Shown piece by piece: positions 47,511-59,100 of a stretch of 64,000 nt of DNA. The translations under genes were made by a program, and so were the position numbers. The notes beneath the pieces were generated by a model. The model was not told where the DNA came from. It saw nothing but the letters and a program-made list of their open reading frames with translations, and did not search any database. The number at the start of each line of letters is the position of its first letter. Within the stretch, counting starts at the first letter, position 1. The stretch lies in contig OX388348.1 in NCBI GenBank assembly GCA_947579665.1, forward strand, positions 10,416,001-10,480,000, read 5' to 3'. This DNA is from Sympetrum striolatum. Lineage: Eukaryota > Arthropoda > Insecta > Odonata > Libellulidae.

Positions 47511-48537
47511 CCTTATGAGCAAAACACCGGTAACTTAAAAACATTCTCCGTAAATCACTGAAAGGCGACGAACCGTACCGTAGACTTTGGCCGTTTTTTA
47601 GATAAAAAAAATATTTCTGTACTCAATTACATTCTTTATGCTCAGAAAATTTAAATTACATGAAGGTTATTCTTATTCATGCAAATAGTATCTAAAACAT
47701 TTTCTTAAACAACGGTATTTGTTTAAAAAATAAAGAATAGCTGCCTTAGGCACTATTCGGCCACTAAATATGTTTCCTAAATATCACCTATAAAATTAAC
47801 TATATGACTAATATTACGACCATTAATATATTTTAAGATCTTTAAATTATTATTATGTTTAATCTTTGTTTAATAGATACTGAGATAAGAAGTTATTGAC
47901 TCATTATAACGTTTTTCCACTTTATTTAAGATTTTCAAAAGAAAAATAATTTTTTTACATATTTTAATTTTTTTCCTCCAAAAACAAAAAGAATAAAAAA
48001 TTCAGAAAACTTCTACTCACTGTCACTCGAACCCTTTTAAATTTTTTTCAAGCTTTAGAGTCAGTGTTTTGTTTCTACTAATGAATCTCGGAACCCAAAC
48101 AATTTCTGGAATTTTTGTCAAAGCACTGAACATTTACTTTTTACTGTTCAAATACGTTTGTACTAAAATTTGGATATCACGAATACTTATAGAAAATTTA
48201 ACAGCACTTGCACTAATTTAATCTCTTTTTCACGAAGAAGCACTGTTTGGCCTCCAATTGTCTTCAAATGTTTCCCATCTTGCTGAGTGTTACTGAGAGA
48301 AGTTAACAGGCTGAGGTTTCGTAGACTTGTCTCGAGAATGCACGATTTTCAATTTAGTTCCCAATGACAATTGTACTGTCAATGTTGCAAGGAGCAAGAC
48401 GGATTTGCTGACGATATGTCAAGACAGTCTTAATTCTAAAGGGCAGGAAAAAATAGCTACTTCGTGAAATTTTAGTACTACATAATTTATTATACTACAA
48501 ATTTACAATTTGTGGAGCAGTGCACGCGTGGCCGAAG
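47511..48537. other. No gene seen
   Basis: Very AT-rich. Nothing supportable. Confidence 0.5.
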
Positions 48538-48890
48538 TCACCCCTTTCTACGGTAACGTTGATGTACGTTGGAAAGTGCGACCACGTTGTGTGAGTTGGA
48601 GATCTTCATTGTCGTTACTGCGCTTGAAGACTTTTGATATATTTTAAGATATCCTTGAGGTATCCTTAATCTTAAAAATGCCTTGTCATCGTTCTTTGCA
48701 CCAGATAAAGAAACACAGCAAGTGTGCTGTTTGCCAGGCAGCATTAATTTATCCGGGGGCATTCTCTTGCCATCCAGTAGCAAAGTTAACAAATACTGAA
48801 ATGTATGGGGGTTTTGGTTCATCCTAATGTAAACCTTCATACTCTCATCCTCAATGTGGAGAAACAATTTTTAAAGCACTGTGAGACAAA
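48538..48890 (-). pseudogene. Possible PIF/Harbinger transposase fragment
   Basis: The minus frame contains EDESMKVYIRMNQNPHTFQY followed by LLTLL. This resembles the N-terminal signature of Harbinger nucleases (acidic patch, then Y-x-RM, then F..LL). Further on, DDKAFLRLRIPQGY could correspond to the conserved FRI segment. No catalytic residues are visible and the match is partial. An unrelated chance frame is the main alternative. Confidence 0.3.
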
Positions 48891-49287
48891 TGATGTGCTT
48901 GAGTGCATAATTACAGAGTTACTTGAAGGTAATGAAGAGATAACTTTCCCATGCACGAAAGTGAAATCATAGCATATATAATATTATCATCCTATGAAGA
49001 TTAGACAGCATGCAAAGTTTATAAATTTAAAGAAAGTGCATCGAAAAGGAAATTTGCGAAACTGTCTAAAACTTAATGTTTGGTCAATAAATTTTTTGTA
49101 CCACTCTTTCCTTTATGTTTGTATATTGTATAACCTAAATTCACATTTAAGCCTCCCCAAGATAAAATGCAGTCCACGCCAGTCATTAAAATTTAACACT
49201 TTTGGATTTATGTATGTTTCAACAATATTTGAATGTTTACTCATTTCCTGGAGACTATTTCTTGGAATTTTTTTCAGGAAATGTATA
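48891..49287. other. No gene seen
   Basis: A 145-codon plus frame (48994-49431) runs through this stretch into the miniature elements, which supply its C-terminal part. It is not a gene. Confidence 0.55.
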
Positions 49288-49289
49288 TA

Positions 49290-49393
49290 CGAGGGTGGTC
49301 TGAAAAGTTTCCGACCCCAGATTTTTCAGACATCTTCAGAAAATTTTCAGAAAACATGTCGAGAAATGTCGGAAACTTTTCAGACCACCCATG
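49290..49393. mobile_element. Mariner-like miniature element (104 bp)
   Basis: Terminal repeats of 26 bp (49290-49315 and the inverse ending at 49393; core gggtggtctgaaaagtttcc) match with two mismatches. TA dinucleotides flank both sides at 49288-49289 and 49394-49395. The ends resemble mariner termini of the gagggtggtctgaaaag type. There is no coding capacity. The interior repeats the motif ttttcaga. Confidence 0.85.
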
Positions 49394-49395
49394 TA

Positions 49396-49472
49396 CAGTC
49401 CTGGCCAAAATTACCGCAGCACCGGCCGTAAGGATCGCTAGGGAGGTCCTGTGTTAATTTTGGCCAGGAGTG
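49396..49472. mobile_element. Tc1-like miniature element (77 bp)
   Basis: The ends cagtcctggccaaaatta and the inverse of cactcctggccaaaatta match closely. TA flanks lie at 49394-49395 (shared with the neighbouring miniature) and 49473-49474. The inner segment gccgtaaggatcgctaggga is shared with the end of the Tc1-like remnant at 25801-25850, so this is an internal-deletion derivative of that family. Confidence 0.85.
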
Positions 49473-49614
49473 TACATACATCCTGTAATTCTAGTTTTAA
49501 AAGGCGTAGTTGAAAGTAGATGTAACGTTGGTAATTTACTAAGGATCAATTATTTTCTGTGTATCCAAGCAGAATGCATTGCGACGAAGTCACTTCTGGT
49601 GCGCCCTGAAGGCA

Positions 49615-49850
49615 ACCTACACTTATTCTTCGGATTTACTAATTTGCCCATTTTATTCAATTGTTTTAAGTAATTATAAATGGATAAATCACTAACTCTG
49701 ATCTTTGGTTTATACTACTCCCGCAAAGAAAAAGAGGGAAAAAGTATCAGAATCGTGCTGTTTTTTTCATTTACTTCATATGAGATTATGGTTTCAAGGG
49801 CGAGCTTCAGTGCTGCCATCTCGCGGCTACGGACATTAAGGGCGTCAGCC
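49615..49850 (+). repeat. Unnamed dispersed repeat, copy B
   Basis: Inverted partner of 47275-47510, about 2.1 kb away. The stretch atttacttcatatgagatta to ctacggacattaaggg is about 90 percent identical to copy A over its last 73 bases. The family is unassigned. Confidence 0.65.
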
Positions 49851-50208
49851 GATTGTACAGTCAGCATAGGGGAGCTTCAGGGGCGTGGTTAGTATCCTAT
49901 CTATATATCTATCTATATGAATATATGAATGAATCCGGAGAAGGAATTATATATAATGGATATTAGATGACCCGGTGTACTTCATATCACTTACAATTTA
50001 TATGATTATAACTTTTGATGAGCGATTATCAATTCTAATCTACCTTTCAACTCCTATTCCTTGAGATCGATGTGAAAATAAGTCAATGTCTTTTATTTAC
50101 ATGAAAGTTAAAAACAGTTATTCAATGTAGAGCTTTCTGATTTATTTATTGATTGATATTATGTTTAATAATGCTATTATTTACATAATACTATTAATTG
50201 CTATTATG
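49851..50208. other. No gene seen
   Basis: AT-rich, with short tatctatctata runs near 49897-49925. Confidence 0.5.
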
Positions 50209-50640
50209 TTAAAATGTTATTAGATATGCTTTTTTATGTTTTGTTTGTCGCGAAAATCTTTCGAAATTCTGTTCAGCGCCTCCAGTGACCTCTTGTGGAC
50301 CATTGTGTCCCAAAGGATCAATTTGCTGGAGAATCTTCGCCATTGCGCTGTTTTTGGCGATGCTGCAAACTGGTGTGTCGTCGATTTGCATGTTCAGTGG
50401 CAAATTTCAAGGCAGAATGTGCAGTTCGTCCGCCTTCTAACAAATTAGCTGCTCTTCCAGATGAAGCCAATGCAACTTCATTCTGCGATCGGATCCTCGC
50501 CAAAAAACAACGCAATACAGAATGTTTTCCTAGTCCCTCTGGAAGCATCCAGGAAGTAAATTCCACCAGTTCCATTGTTCTTCTATCAAAGAGTCGTACG
50601 CCATCTATCGTTGTTGATTCAATTGTGGAACATTAGTACG
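50209..50640 (-). pseudogene. Helitron PIF1-type helicase fragment
   Basis: Across shifting minus-strand frames the order matches a Helitron helicase. WMLPEGLGKHSVLRCFLARI stands where the Walker A loop (GGTGKT in relatives) should be. Next come VALASSGRAANLLEGG and RTAHSALK, then, after a frame change, LPLNMQIDDTPVCSIAKNSA and MAKILQQID. In a third frame LWDTMVHKRSLEALNRISKD corresponds to the Walker B region (WDE in relatives). Both nucleotide-binding motifs are damaged, and two frameshifts separate the pieces. No Rep domain or Helitron end (CTRR hairpin) was found. A decayed cellular PIF1 copy is possible, but the phrasing is typical of Helitrons. Confidence 0.8.
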
Positions 50641-50970
50641 AAATACTTCGGCTAGGCTTCGTATAGTTGTTCTCACTGTTATCTGTCGCTCGCTGGACAT
50701 CAGTGCGGTTTGCACGTCAGGTCGCACGTTTGACTGACTTCGACGACCTATGTCTTCCCCTCGGCATTCTTATGGACACTACAAAACGACACATAATCAT
50801 TTTCACATTCTCTCAAATCTGTTAATTTTACCTTGAGAATTTTAAAATATCGGAAACCTGAAACTAAGTCTTCAAGTCACGCTTAAATTTGTGGTTATGT
50901 CCAAACCTACAATATCAATATAGGTAAACAGAATACGACAAACTAAGTCCTCGACCTACCTAACTAACCG

Positions 50971-50996
50971 ACAAAGTCAATATATATTGACTTTGT
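50971..50996. repeat. Perfect 26-bp palindrome
   Basis: The sequence reads the same on both strands; its half is acaaagtcaatat. It lies 26 bases from a second hairpin at 51023-51058. It could be part of a small foldback element; no function can be inferred. Confidence 0.8.
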
Positions 50997-51022
50997 AGGT
51001 TTAGATACGTACATATTCTACT

Positions 51023-51058
51023 ATTCTACGAGTATTTACCTATAAATACTTGTAGAAT
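51023..51058. repeat. Hairpin with 16-bp arms
   Basis: attctacgagtattta (51023-51038) is inverted at 51043-51058 with one mismatch and a 4-base loop. Together with the neighbouring palindrome it forms a hairpin-rich patch. Confidence 0.75.
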
Positions 51059-53826
51059 GGCATATCAAAAAAATTATCGCAAAATGTACCTAAATTCACT
51101 TTAACCAAGTCTTTTCTTAATATTCACTACTTTTTTTTCACAAAGAAACGAAAAACTATTCGAAATTAATACATTTCACAAAACCGCAAGGAAAGAATGA
51201 AGTTTTGTATCGCACGTCTGTTAGACGAGAGGTCCTCCACGAACGCCATCTATTGAAAGTAATCCGAAGTGGCGATTCCCAATTTTGACTTTTTCAATTT
51301 TCCAGCTGTTCTTTTGGGGTCTCTACATTTCCTTTATTGTATAAACCACCTCTGTATTAGAGCAAACAAAACAGTAAAAAATTATTAAAATTGGTGAGCC
51401 GTTTTTTAATTTTAGCGAGACTATGGGAAAAACTTGTCCGTTTTAACCGAAAATAAAGAGATGAAAATCAGCGTTATGCTTTCGAAAATTTTTAATTAGT
51501 GTAATTGAAAAAACCCACTCACATTTGATCGTCTACTAACTCCCACTCTTGGGCAACTGGGTTCGACACTTAGTACTTTTTCCACTTCCAATTTTCAAGT
51601 AAAGGTTTACGTTCCTCTACAACTGGACAAAAGAGGATCTTTAAGTCACGAATCAGATTTAAATCGTGCAAACGTCGAATTGTTTAAGTCTTGTGCGTTT
51701 CCAGCAAAGTGCCCCGAGGATGAACTGGACAAAAAATTTCTCCGCTGTGTCTCTCGAGTTTCCAGACACAAAATGCTTCTAGCCCAACCGAAACAGAACT
51801 TGAGGCCACTGCGATGTAGTTATTTTAAAGAATTCACCGACTGTTGAGAAAGTTTCGCCCGCCTCCATTAATAAAACAGCGAAGATCGGGGATACGTTCA
51901 AAAGAGAGGAAATGTTGGGGTTCTTGTTGAATAGTAGTCGTGGAAATGCGAAGTTTTCGAGAAACTGTTTCGAGTTTTCTTTGGAGAATGGCCTGCTTTT
52001 GCTGCAAATCCATCTCCCCTTCCTTACCCTTTGTTACTTTCCAAACAGCACTTCTGCGGTTAAATTCCTTCATCATTGTGAGTTGGATGTGTTTTCGAAG
52101 ATTACGGCTCTTTGCCGATTCTATTGCTTTCTCATTATCGCGCTAAGTTAAGATTACCTTCTGCTTCATTGAAAAGTGTTAAGAGACATTCTTAAGATGA
52201 GAAAATATAGTATACTGCTACTAGCATAAAACGACTATCATTTAGAACCTATTCATATCTATTACTAAAGGGAAACAGATAGTTAATTTTTTGAGGATCG
52301 CACTAATCCTTAAGAAGAACGTTTCTCATCAAAAGGTCTCTTTAAAGATCTTGATATTAGTAAATTCTTCGTAGCTATTTGCATCGAAAGGAAGCAATTG
52401 CATCTAAATTTCCCGTATAAAGTTGACGAATTAAAGAAGGGTTAAGGTTATGAATTCACTTTAGAACACCCTTACTCTTAATGTAAATTGGAGTACGCAT
52501 ATTCGAACAATTGAAAGGCTCAGAGCAATGTCTGTAATGAAGAGGTGAGAAAACTACGTTATTTCTATTTTTAACATTTAAACGTGAATTCGAGGAAGTA
52601 AAATGCAAGCCATTGTTTAAATGATGAATGAGCATGCTTTACTGAAAAGCTCTTAGGGGAAGGTTGTGAAGCTTTGATAGGAAAAAGACTTAGCTGCTAT
52701 TGCTTGATAAAGTCTTGGACGTTATGTTAAAGGGAGAAGTAACCGGTATTGTATGGCATTCCCTGTTACTTAGTTAAATCCGCTAATGGTCATAAAATAA
52801 GTTATATAAATGCTAAGATCTTTAAAGTTTATTGTTTCGGCGAACGACAAGCGATGATAAGGACATCTCCTGCGACGTGTCGTTGGATATCAAATTTAAG
52901 TGCACTAATGCAGTACGACGAGCCATTTAATCCCACCAATCTAAAACCGCCTATAAAATCGCAACTTCATTCTTAATTGATATACAATGTAATCGAATAC
53001 CGTAAAGCAGTCTGCAGTTCTCACATTCATAGACAAATATTTAGTTCCTAATCGAATCATAGGCATAACAACGAACCTGGATTTTGTGGTTTGGAGAGAA
53101 TTGTGGCTGGTGATACTTGAGAACTGCGTTAATCTAGCACAAAAAATAGTGAGCCAAAAAACACTAACATTTTGGTCTGAAGAATCCAAGAGTGGAATCG
53201 GCGAAACGTAATCAATCGAAAAGACCCAGCATATCCAGATGCTGATTTCCAAAAATTCTATTTTTACATTGTATATTTACATTTTTACATATTGTACATT
53301 TTAATGGCATCCTTAATGAGCAACTAGTGTTTTTTATGCTCTTCTATGTTTATGGATTCATTAAAATTATCCCCTAATGTCTATTTTACGAATTATTGTA
53401 TGTAACAAAACTCTGAATGATATATTTATCAACAAATATTTTCGGTATTTTAATTAGTATGGCTTGACCTTTAAAGTATTCATTCAATCAAAACATACAT
53501 GTTACATTGTGTTATCATTTATCCTTGATTAGGAATTTAATAGCAATAATAAATATAATGAGTTCAAATGAATAATTTTCAACCTTCGTTACCTCTATTT
53601 TTAACCACGGATTCTCGCTAATTCTGTCTGCTGATTTGACAACTGAATATCTTACGAAACAAGTAGTATTATATGTTGCGAAGGTTTTCACTGAAGCAGA
53701 ATCCCTTATGTATTAGCAGAGAATATGTTTTCCACGGTTTTCAGTCTAACTCCACAACTAAATGCTGCATTTTTCTCACGATTACTACTACTGGACTGGA
53801 AGACTACTGGACTACTCATGGAAGAT
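51059..53826. other. No gene seen
   Basis: Frames of 60-103 codons (for example 52941-53252 minus) lack recognisable content. Nothing else supportable. Confidence 0.45.
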
Positions 53827-53889
53827 GGAAGAAGAGACTTTTAGTCTCAATCTCGCCCAAATAAAGACGATTTATTATTATTATTATTA
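53827..53889 (+). mobile_element. LINE 3' tail (ATT-tailed family)
   Basis: gaagaagagacttttagtct, then caatctcgcccaaataaaga and a run of tta repeats. Near-identical to 3540-3597 and to the inverse at 32546-32640. The insertion is only about 65 bases long. Confidence 0.8.
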
Positions 53890-54533
53890 CTTATACTACT
53901 TATGTGTATTTAAATCCAGCTCTCTGGCTAATTGATCACCTTCTCATTGATTTCTTTTTGTATTTTCATAAGCATTTCAGATCAGCCCAAAGGCGATCAC
54001 AGTTCATTAAAATGGTTATCTTTTGGAGAGAATTTACTGAAAATGGATCCTCCGGTCGTCCTCAGTTTGGAAGCCGAGGAATCGAGTCTTATCTGATTCG
54101 GATATCCGAGAGTAGTAAATATTGTTCGGATGATCTTCGTATAAACTCTCCCTCCTCGATATCGGAGATGCACTCAAGGAGATTAGAGACCCTGAAGGCC
54201 ATTTAAATCCCATCTCTGGGGCAAGCCATCTTCAATTAATAGCGTTGTGTAGCTCATTGCAAGCAAAATCGACAATTGCAATTTACTTTTAATAAAACCA
54301 CATTCGATACAAATCTGAGCTAAATTCTTGAAAATTCCCTTTTTATGAAAATGAAAAGAAGAGAAAATCGATTCAGAATTTATGAAAATTATGGAATCGC
54401 GATGAGGAAGAAAAGAGATAGCAAATGGCTAAACATCTCCTTCTTTCTTTTTCCGTCCATCTCTTCATTCCTCACCCTTTAGTCATTCTAAAATACGAGA
54501 ACTTTGAGAAATAAGAGGAAAACTTTGCACCAT
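53890..54533. other. No gene seen
   Basis: A 100-codon frame (53904-54206) has no known domain. Otherwise AT-rich. Confidence 0.45.
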
Positions 54534-54697
54534 ACTACGTGGTGACATGTTGAAACGACTTTTACTTCACCACAAGGAATATACACAAAAACCGACCGGT
54601 TTCGATCAGGTGATGCAGCCTCGCTGAGAAATCGGTCGGTTTTTACGTATATTTCTTTTGGTAAAGTAAAAGCTGTTTCAACATGTCACCACGTAGT
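54534..54697. mobile_element. Foldback with Penelope-like terminal sequence
   Basis: Arms of about 69 bases at 54534-54602 and 54629-54697 both start actacgtggtgacatgttga when read inward and differ at roughly eight positions. Between and within them lie accgaccggtttcgatcagg and its partial inverse. The cggtttcgat word is the reverse of the GAAACCG core found near Penelope hammerhead ribozymes. The simplest reading is two inverted Penelope-like terminal repeats with nothing left between. Confidence 0.55.
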
Positions 54698-55260
54698 GTC
54701 TGTCAATACCACCAAGTGAAGCTTGAATTAGTTTCTTAAATATGCATTATTTTGCGGTTATAAACAACCTGTTCCCTTGCCGACCGATGTCATTGTTGAA
54801 TTAAACTTTGGCACGAAATGTATAGGAAAGGAGATGTTTTGGGAAAGAAAGCCGTCGTTTCGTGAATAAAAAGCATTAGTACACTATGGAGATTAGATTT
54901 CAGGTATACGGGTTAACAAATCATTTTCTATACCGGAAATGGAATACAATTGTACTTTGAGAATGAAATTTCAAAGAATAGAAATTTTTGTTCTCAAAAT
55001 AAAAATTGAGAGTAATACCTTCGAAAGGATACCAATGGTAAAAATGTAAACAGTCCCAATTGTTTTTAATTTCTAAGTTAACCATTAGTATGCAAATAAA
55101 TGTTTTTTTTTATAAACTCCATATCTTGCAAAATGATGAGCAGATGATCGCCAGTTGAAAAGATGGTAATCCTTTTGCGACTTCGGTATTCCCAATTAAC
55201 CAAACCAATAAATACGAACGGACTTACGATCTAAGGGTTAAGCGTAAGAAGTACTTAATT
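54698..55260. other. No gene seen
   Basis: AT-rich. The word aataccaccaagt at 54705-54717 is discussed among the findings. Confidence 0.5.
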
Positions 55261-55304
55261 GTCTCAACTTCGCCCCAATCAAAGGCGTTTCAATATTATT
55301 ATTT
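55261..55304 (+). mobile_element. Diverged LINE 3' tail
   Basis: gtctcaacttcgccccaatc followed by aaaggcgtttcaatattatt matches the LINE terminal block (agtctcaatctcgcccaaat, aaagacgattt, att repeats) with several changes. An older copy of the family. Confidence 0.6.
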
Positions 55305-55439
55305 TTACCATACAGTTTTTGGCGTATTTTCGAGAGAGATGGACGACTATGTATGTGGTTGGAAATCGTTCTTACTTTAAAAATATGTGGTCTTCTTTAT
55401 TTGCTCCTGGGTTCCATTCCATGGCCTAACAGAATTTTC

Positions 55440-56152
55440 CTAAATGAATAATTCATCATCACCTGGTAATCTGCTTGCGCAAGTCTTAGGTATCACTCTT
55501 CCGTCTTTCTCTGCCCTTTTCTTCATTTCTGCATATCCATTCTTCAAACTATCGATCATTTTAATTCTTCTCCTCTTTACCTTTCCCTCAACTGTTCCTT
55601 CAATCACTTCCTTTAACATGCATATTCTTAAGAAGCAAATTGACAAGGAATAGATATATTTATACTACTACCACAGAAGAAATTGTTACAGACGACCCAG
55701 GGTTTCAATGCATAGCATGATGATGATGCATCGATCGATGCATAGCATCATCATCATGCTATGCATTGAAACCCTGGAAACCCTGGGTCGTCTGTAACAA
55801 TTTCTTCTGTGGTAGTAGTATAAATATATCTATTCCTTGTCAATTTGCTTCTTTTGTCATGGAATACCACCAAGTACAGCCTTATTTAGTCGAATTTAAG
55901 CATTCTCTTCTTAATGCGTGTCCAATCTCTTTTTCTTTTATTGATTAATTTAATCAATATCCTTTCCTCTTCGATTCTTCTTAGAACCTCCCCATTCCTT
56001 ACTCTGTCTGTCCAACTTATGTTCAGCACTTTTCTCCATACCCACATTTCGAAAGCTTCTATCCTATTATAGCCAGTCTTTAGGAGCGTCCACGTTTCAC
56101 GCCCATACAGAAACGCCCTCAATATCAGGCACCTTACCATCCTTTCCCTCAA
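55440..56152 (-). pseudogene. C-terminal region of an RTE-like LINE, split by a palindrome
   Basis: The minus-strand piece 56152-55886 reads RMVRCLILRAFLYGRETWTL, then RIEAFEMWVWRKVLNISWTD, RVRNGEVLRRIEEERILIK and NKRKRDW. In an adjacent frame IGHALRRECL continues it. The piece 55646-55440 resumes with CMLKEVIEGTVEGKVKRRRI and ends in DGRVIPKTCASRLPGDDELF. Together these are the usual post-transcriptase C-terminus. Between them lies about 240 bases containing the palindrome 55630-55853. The two flanks share the word ttaagaa-atgc-tta, a possible target duplication of the insertion. The reverse transcriptase is absent upstream. Confidence 0.8.
55630..55853. repeat. Near-perfect 224-bp inverted repeat
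   Basis: Arms of about 100 bases run inward from aagaagcaaattgacaagga at 55630 and from its exact inverse ending at 55853. They are identical except that the right arm carries an extra 9-base copy of a ccagggttt-type unit, and the centre (around 55729-55745, atcgatcgatgc) is slightly asymmetric. Near-identity implies a very recent origin or continued arm correction. gatgatgat runs lie close to the centre. Confidence 0.92.
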
Positions 56153-59100
56153 GTCTATATCAATTTTGCTCGTTGGTATTTTTCTTCGCTTTCTCCGGAA
56201 ATGAATACCAACTTGAAATTCTTCATATCAATAATGAGATCGTACGAAAACTCGAAGGAAATTGTACCTTTAAGTGCTCGCCAAAATAGTCAAACTGCGA
56301 CCCGCTGTATCGTTTATAAGCCGACCGGCCGGTGGTGAAAAAAGATTTCTAAATGAGGATCTCTAGAATTATTAAGAGGAAAATACTGCTCTTACTCTAG
56401 TGCACTGTGTCTGAAGATAACACTCTTTCTCAGGGGCACAATGCAATCACCATAGAAATATCAGCTTCCGCAAGCTCCATGAAGCCTTGAATATAATGAT
56501 CTCTTGCTGCGGGTACCATTTTTGGAAAATTAGATAGTGGCTTAGAGAGATGAACGGAGGGGCTCGTTGCTATGGTGATCACCCTATGCACAATCTGCAT
56601 CGCAGAGGCCGTGGATTACATTGCGAAAAGGAAAACATTTAAATATTGCATTTGTATTCGTTGTTATAATCTAACTGAAATATTAATATTAATTTTTTCA
56701 TTGTGAATGGACATCTTGTTTCATATATATTCAACCAGCGACAATAAACCAATGCATAAGTCCAATCAAATTATCTCAATTTTCAATTCGTGGAATTTGC
56801 TATTTCAGTATTTGTTATGATCGTGCTGCTCAAAGCATTTTTTCACGAGAAATTAAATGCTTTCCTTTTAATCAATCAGCTGATATGAAAAAGGAAGTGA
56901 GATTCACTGTTATTTCAAACAATATATTGTACGAATTCGATTCCGGGCTGCATTTTTTACGGTAAAATAATTAATAAGTACATATATATGCTTTCTCACA
57001 GACTACCAAATCTCCATATACGCGGTTAATGATTGTAAATAATTTCATAGCTTCTCCTGACGATAAATTCGTAATTTTTATTGTATCAAATGACTGCGAG
57101 AAATCAATGGTTTTCGGATAGAACTCCCAAGTGATTAGCAGAGGGTATGTTCTAAATGGCAACTTAGTTCATTTCTTAAATGAATCCCAATTCTGTAGGG
57201 TGCGGCGGAAATGGCGTTAATTCAGCTCTTATGAGAATAGATGGCGGAGTTTTCGGAAGAGCGGACTTCCTGTTGAAAGAGGAGATCCGTGATCTGGAGA
57301 TAAACGATTTTCTGTGAGATAAACAACTTCCTGCGGACAAGACTGACTTTCTGTTCATCGTTAGCAAAATATTGATCTTTTGGATGCCATCACAGGTGCA
57401 TAATACTGGAAATATTCCAGAATAATATTTCTAATCATTTTTCATCGCTTAGTGATCCTTCATCTTGCTAATAATACGAGGTAATCGTCTTTTTTATATT
57501 GTATTGCAAAAGAGGACTCTAAACTTGAACAAACGGCTGTTTATTAATTTTGCAATTTTAGGTTGCACTGAATTATATTATTCTAAAACCGTTGAATCAA
57601 ATGGGAAAAATGTTAACATTTAAATTAAAAATGTGTCAAATGTTCAGATGTGGGTGGAATACATTTGCAATATTCTTCCACTATAATAGGTTATACCATT
57701 ACTTCTCTTGGTGGGAACACTTACAAAAGAAGTTATTCTTAGTTGATAACTCTGAAATAGCCTTTTCGTGATAATAAGTCAAATCACATTCTGAGAAACA
57801 CCAAAAAGTAGAAAGGCATTTAGGAAAAACATCGGAGGGAACTATCTAAAAGGACCGTATCATTTCCCGAAGAAAAATAATTTATAGCTATTAACTTAAG
57901 CTATCAAACTGCTTAAATATAAGTATTTTACAAACACATGAAACGTCTATTTTAAAAATATTTTTGTTAAAGCGCTTTTATTTCATTTATCAATAATATA
58001 TCTACATTTTATGGCAAATATCTTTAAGTTTGCTGTTTCGATATTCAAAATTCATTTTTTTACTCAATTTCAAGATTTGGAATGCGTGTTTCAATGCAGA
58101 AAAAGTTCAGCCATAGAGATCAAGTAGAAGTATTGTGTTTGTATAAATTAGATGTATTACTAAATTCGATTTTTTTCCAATGATATATTAAAGGATATTC
58201 ATTCGTTTTCATAACAGTATTTCCTTCAATTCTAGAGTTGAAAATAGCGTCAATCGGAGGATGACACCCACTCAAGGCAATTATCTCCGACATCTAATCA
58301 TTTTAGACCGAACCGAGAAAGGAAAATATATACGTATTATAATTATATCCGTTTCATTGACGGAATATAATATTTTTTTCATTTTCCTCTTTCTCATTAT
58401 CTTTTGCAGGTACTCACTCTAATATTTTTGAAAATAACTACCCTCTGCCCAAACCATTAATTAGATGTAATTCAGCCGAAAAAAATCGAGTTATTTCGAG
58501 TTATTTTCTGCCTTCATTATTCTGGTCGTGTCGACGAAAAAGTGAAAATTGGTTCGAATTTTCGCATGAAAGGAAGATGAACGTATTTCTGTTTGATAAC
58601 ACCTCGGAAGAGCAATTAAAATGAGCGATTTATTAAGAAACAGACAAAACGCACCCACTCTTTGAGTCTAAATAAAAATCTCCATTTTCAGCTTGGAGAT
58701 TTTTCTACCCTGATCGTCACAAATATTAATCAGGTATTTAAGTAACCATTGATTACATTGTTTATAAGATTGAATATTGTTTTTTTCTATTATAGCGACA
58801 CTTTTTACAAAATCAGTTAAATTTAAATATGTTTAACTGATACAAAGTTTGTATAGTGAAATGGATGCTGAAAATATATTCAGGATTTTAAAATGCAAAT
58901 TCCGAAGTATTTACAACGAATTCGTTCATTTGTACTAAAAAAATAATGCGCGAATTAGGCGTTTCCGATTAAAAGCATTACGTTGACGAAATAATTTATT
59001 CTCGAAACACAAAGAATGCCTGTTGTGTAATTAATGTACCAATTACTAACTTAATTAGATGATTTGAATATATTTAATTGATGGAGAATATTTTTGGATG

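Noticed and set aside
48994..49431. 145-codon plus-strand frame
   Set aside because: Its C-terminal part is the two miniature transposons; the rest is featureless.
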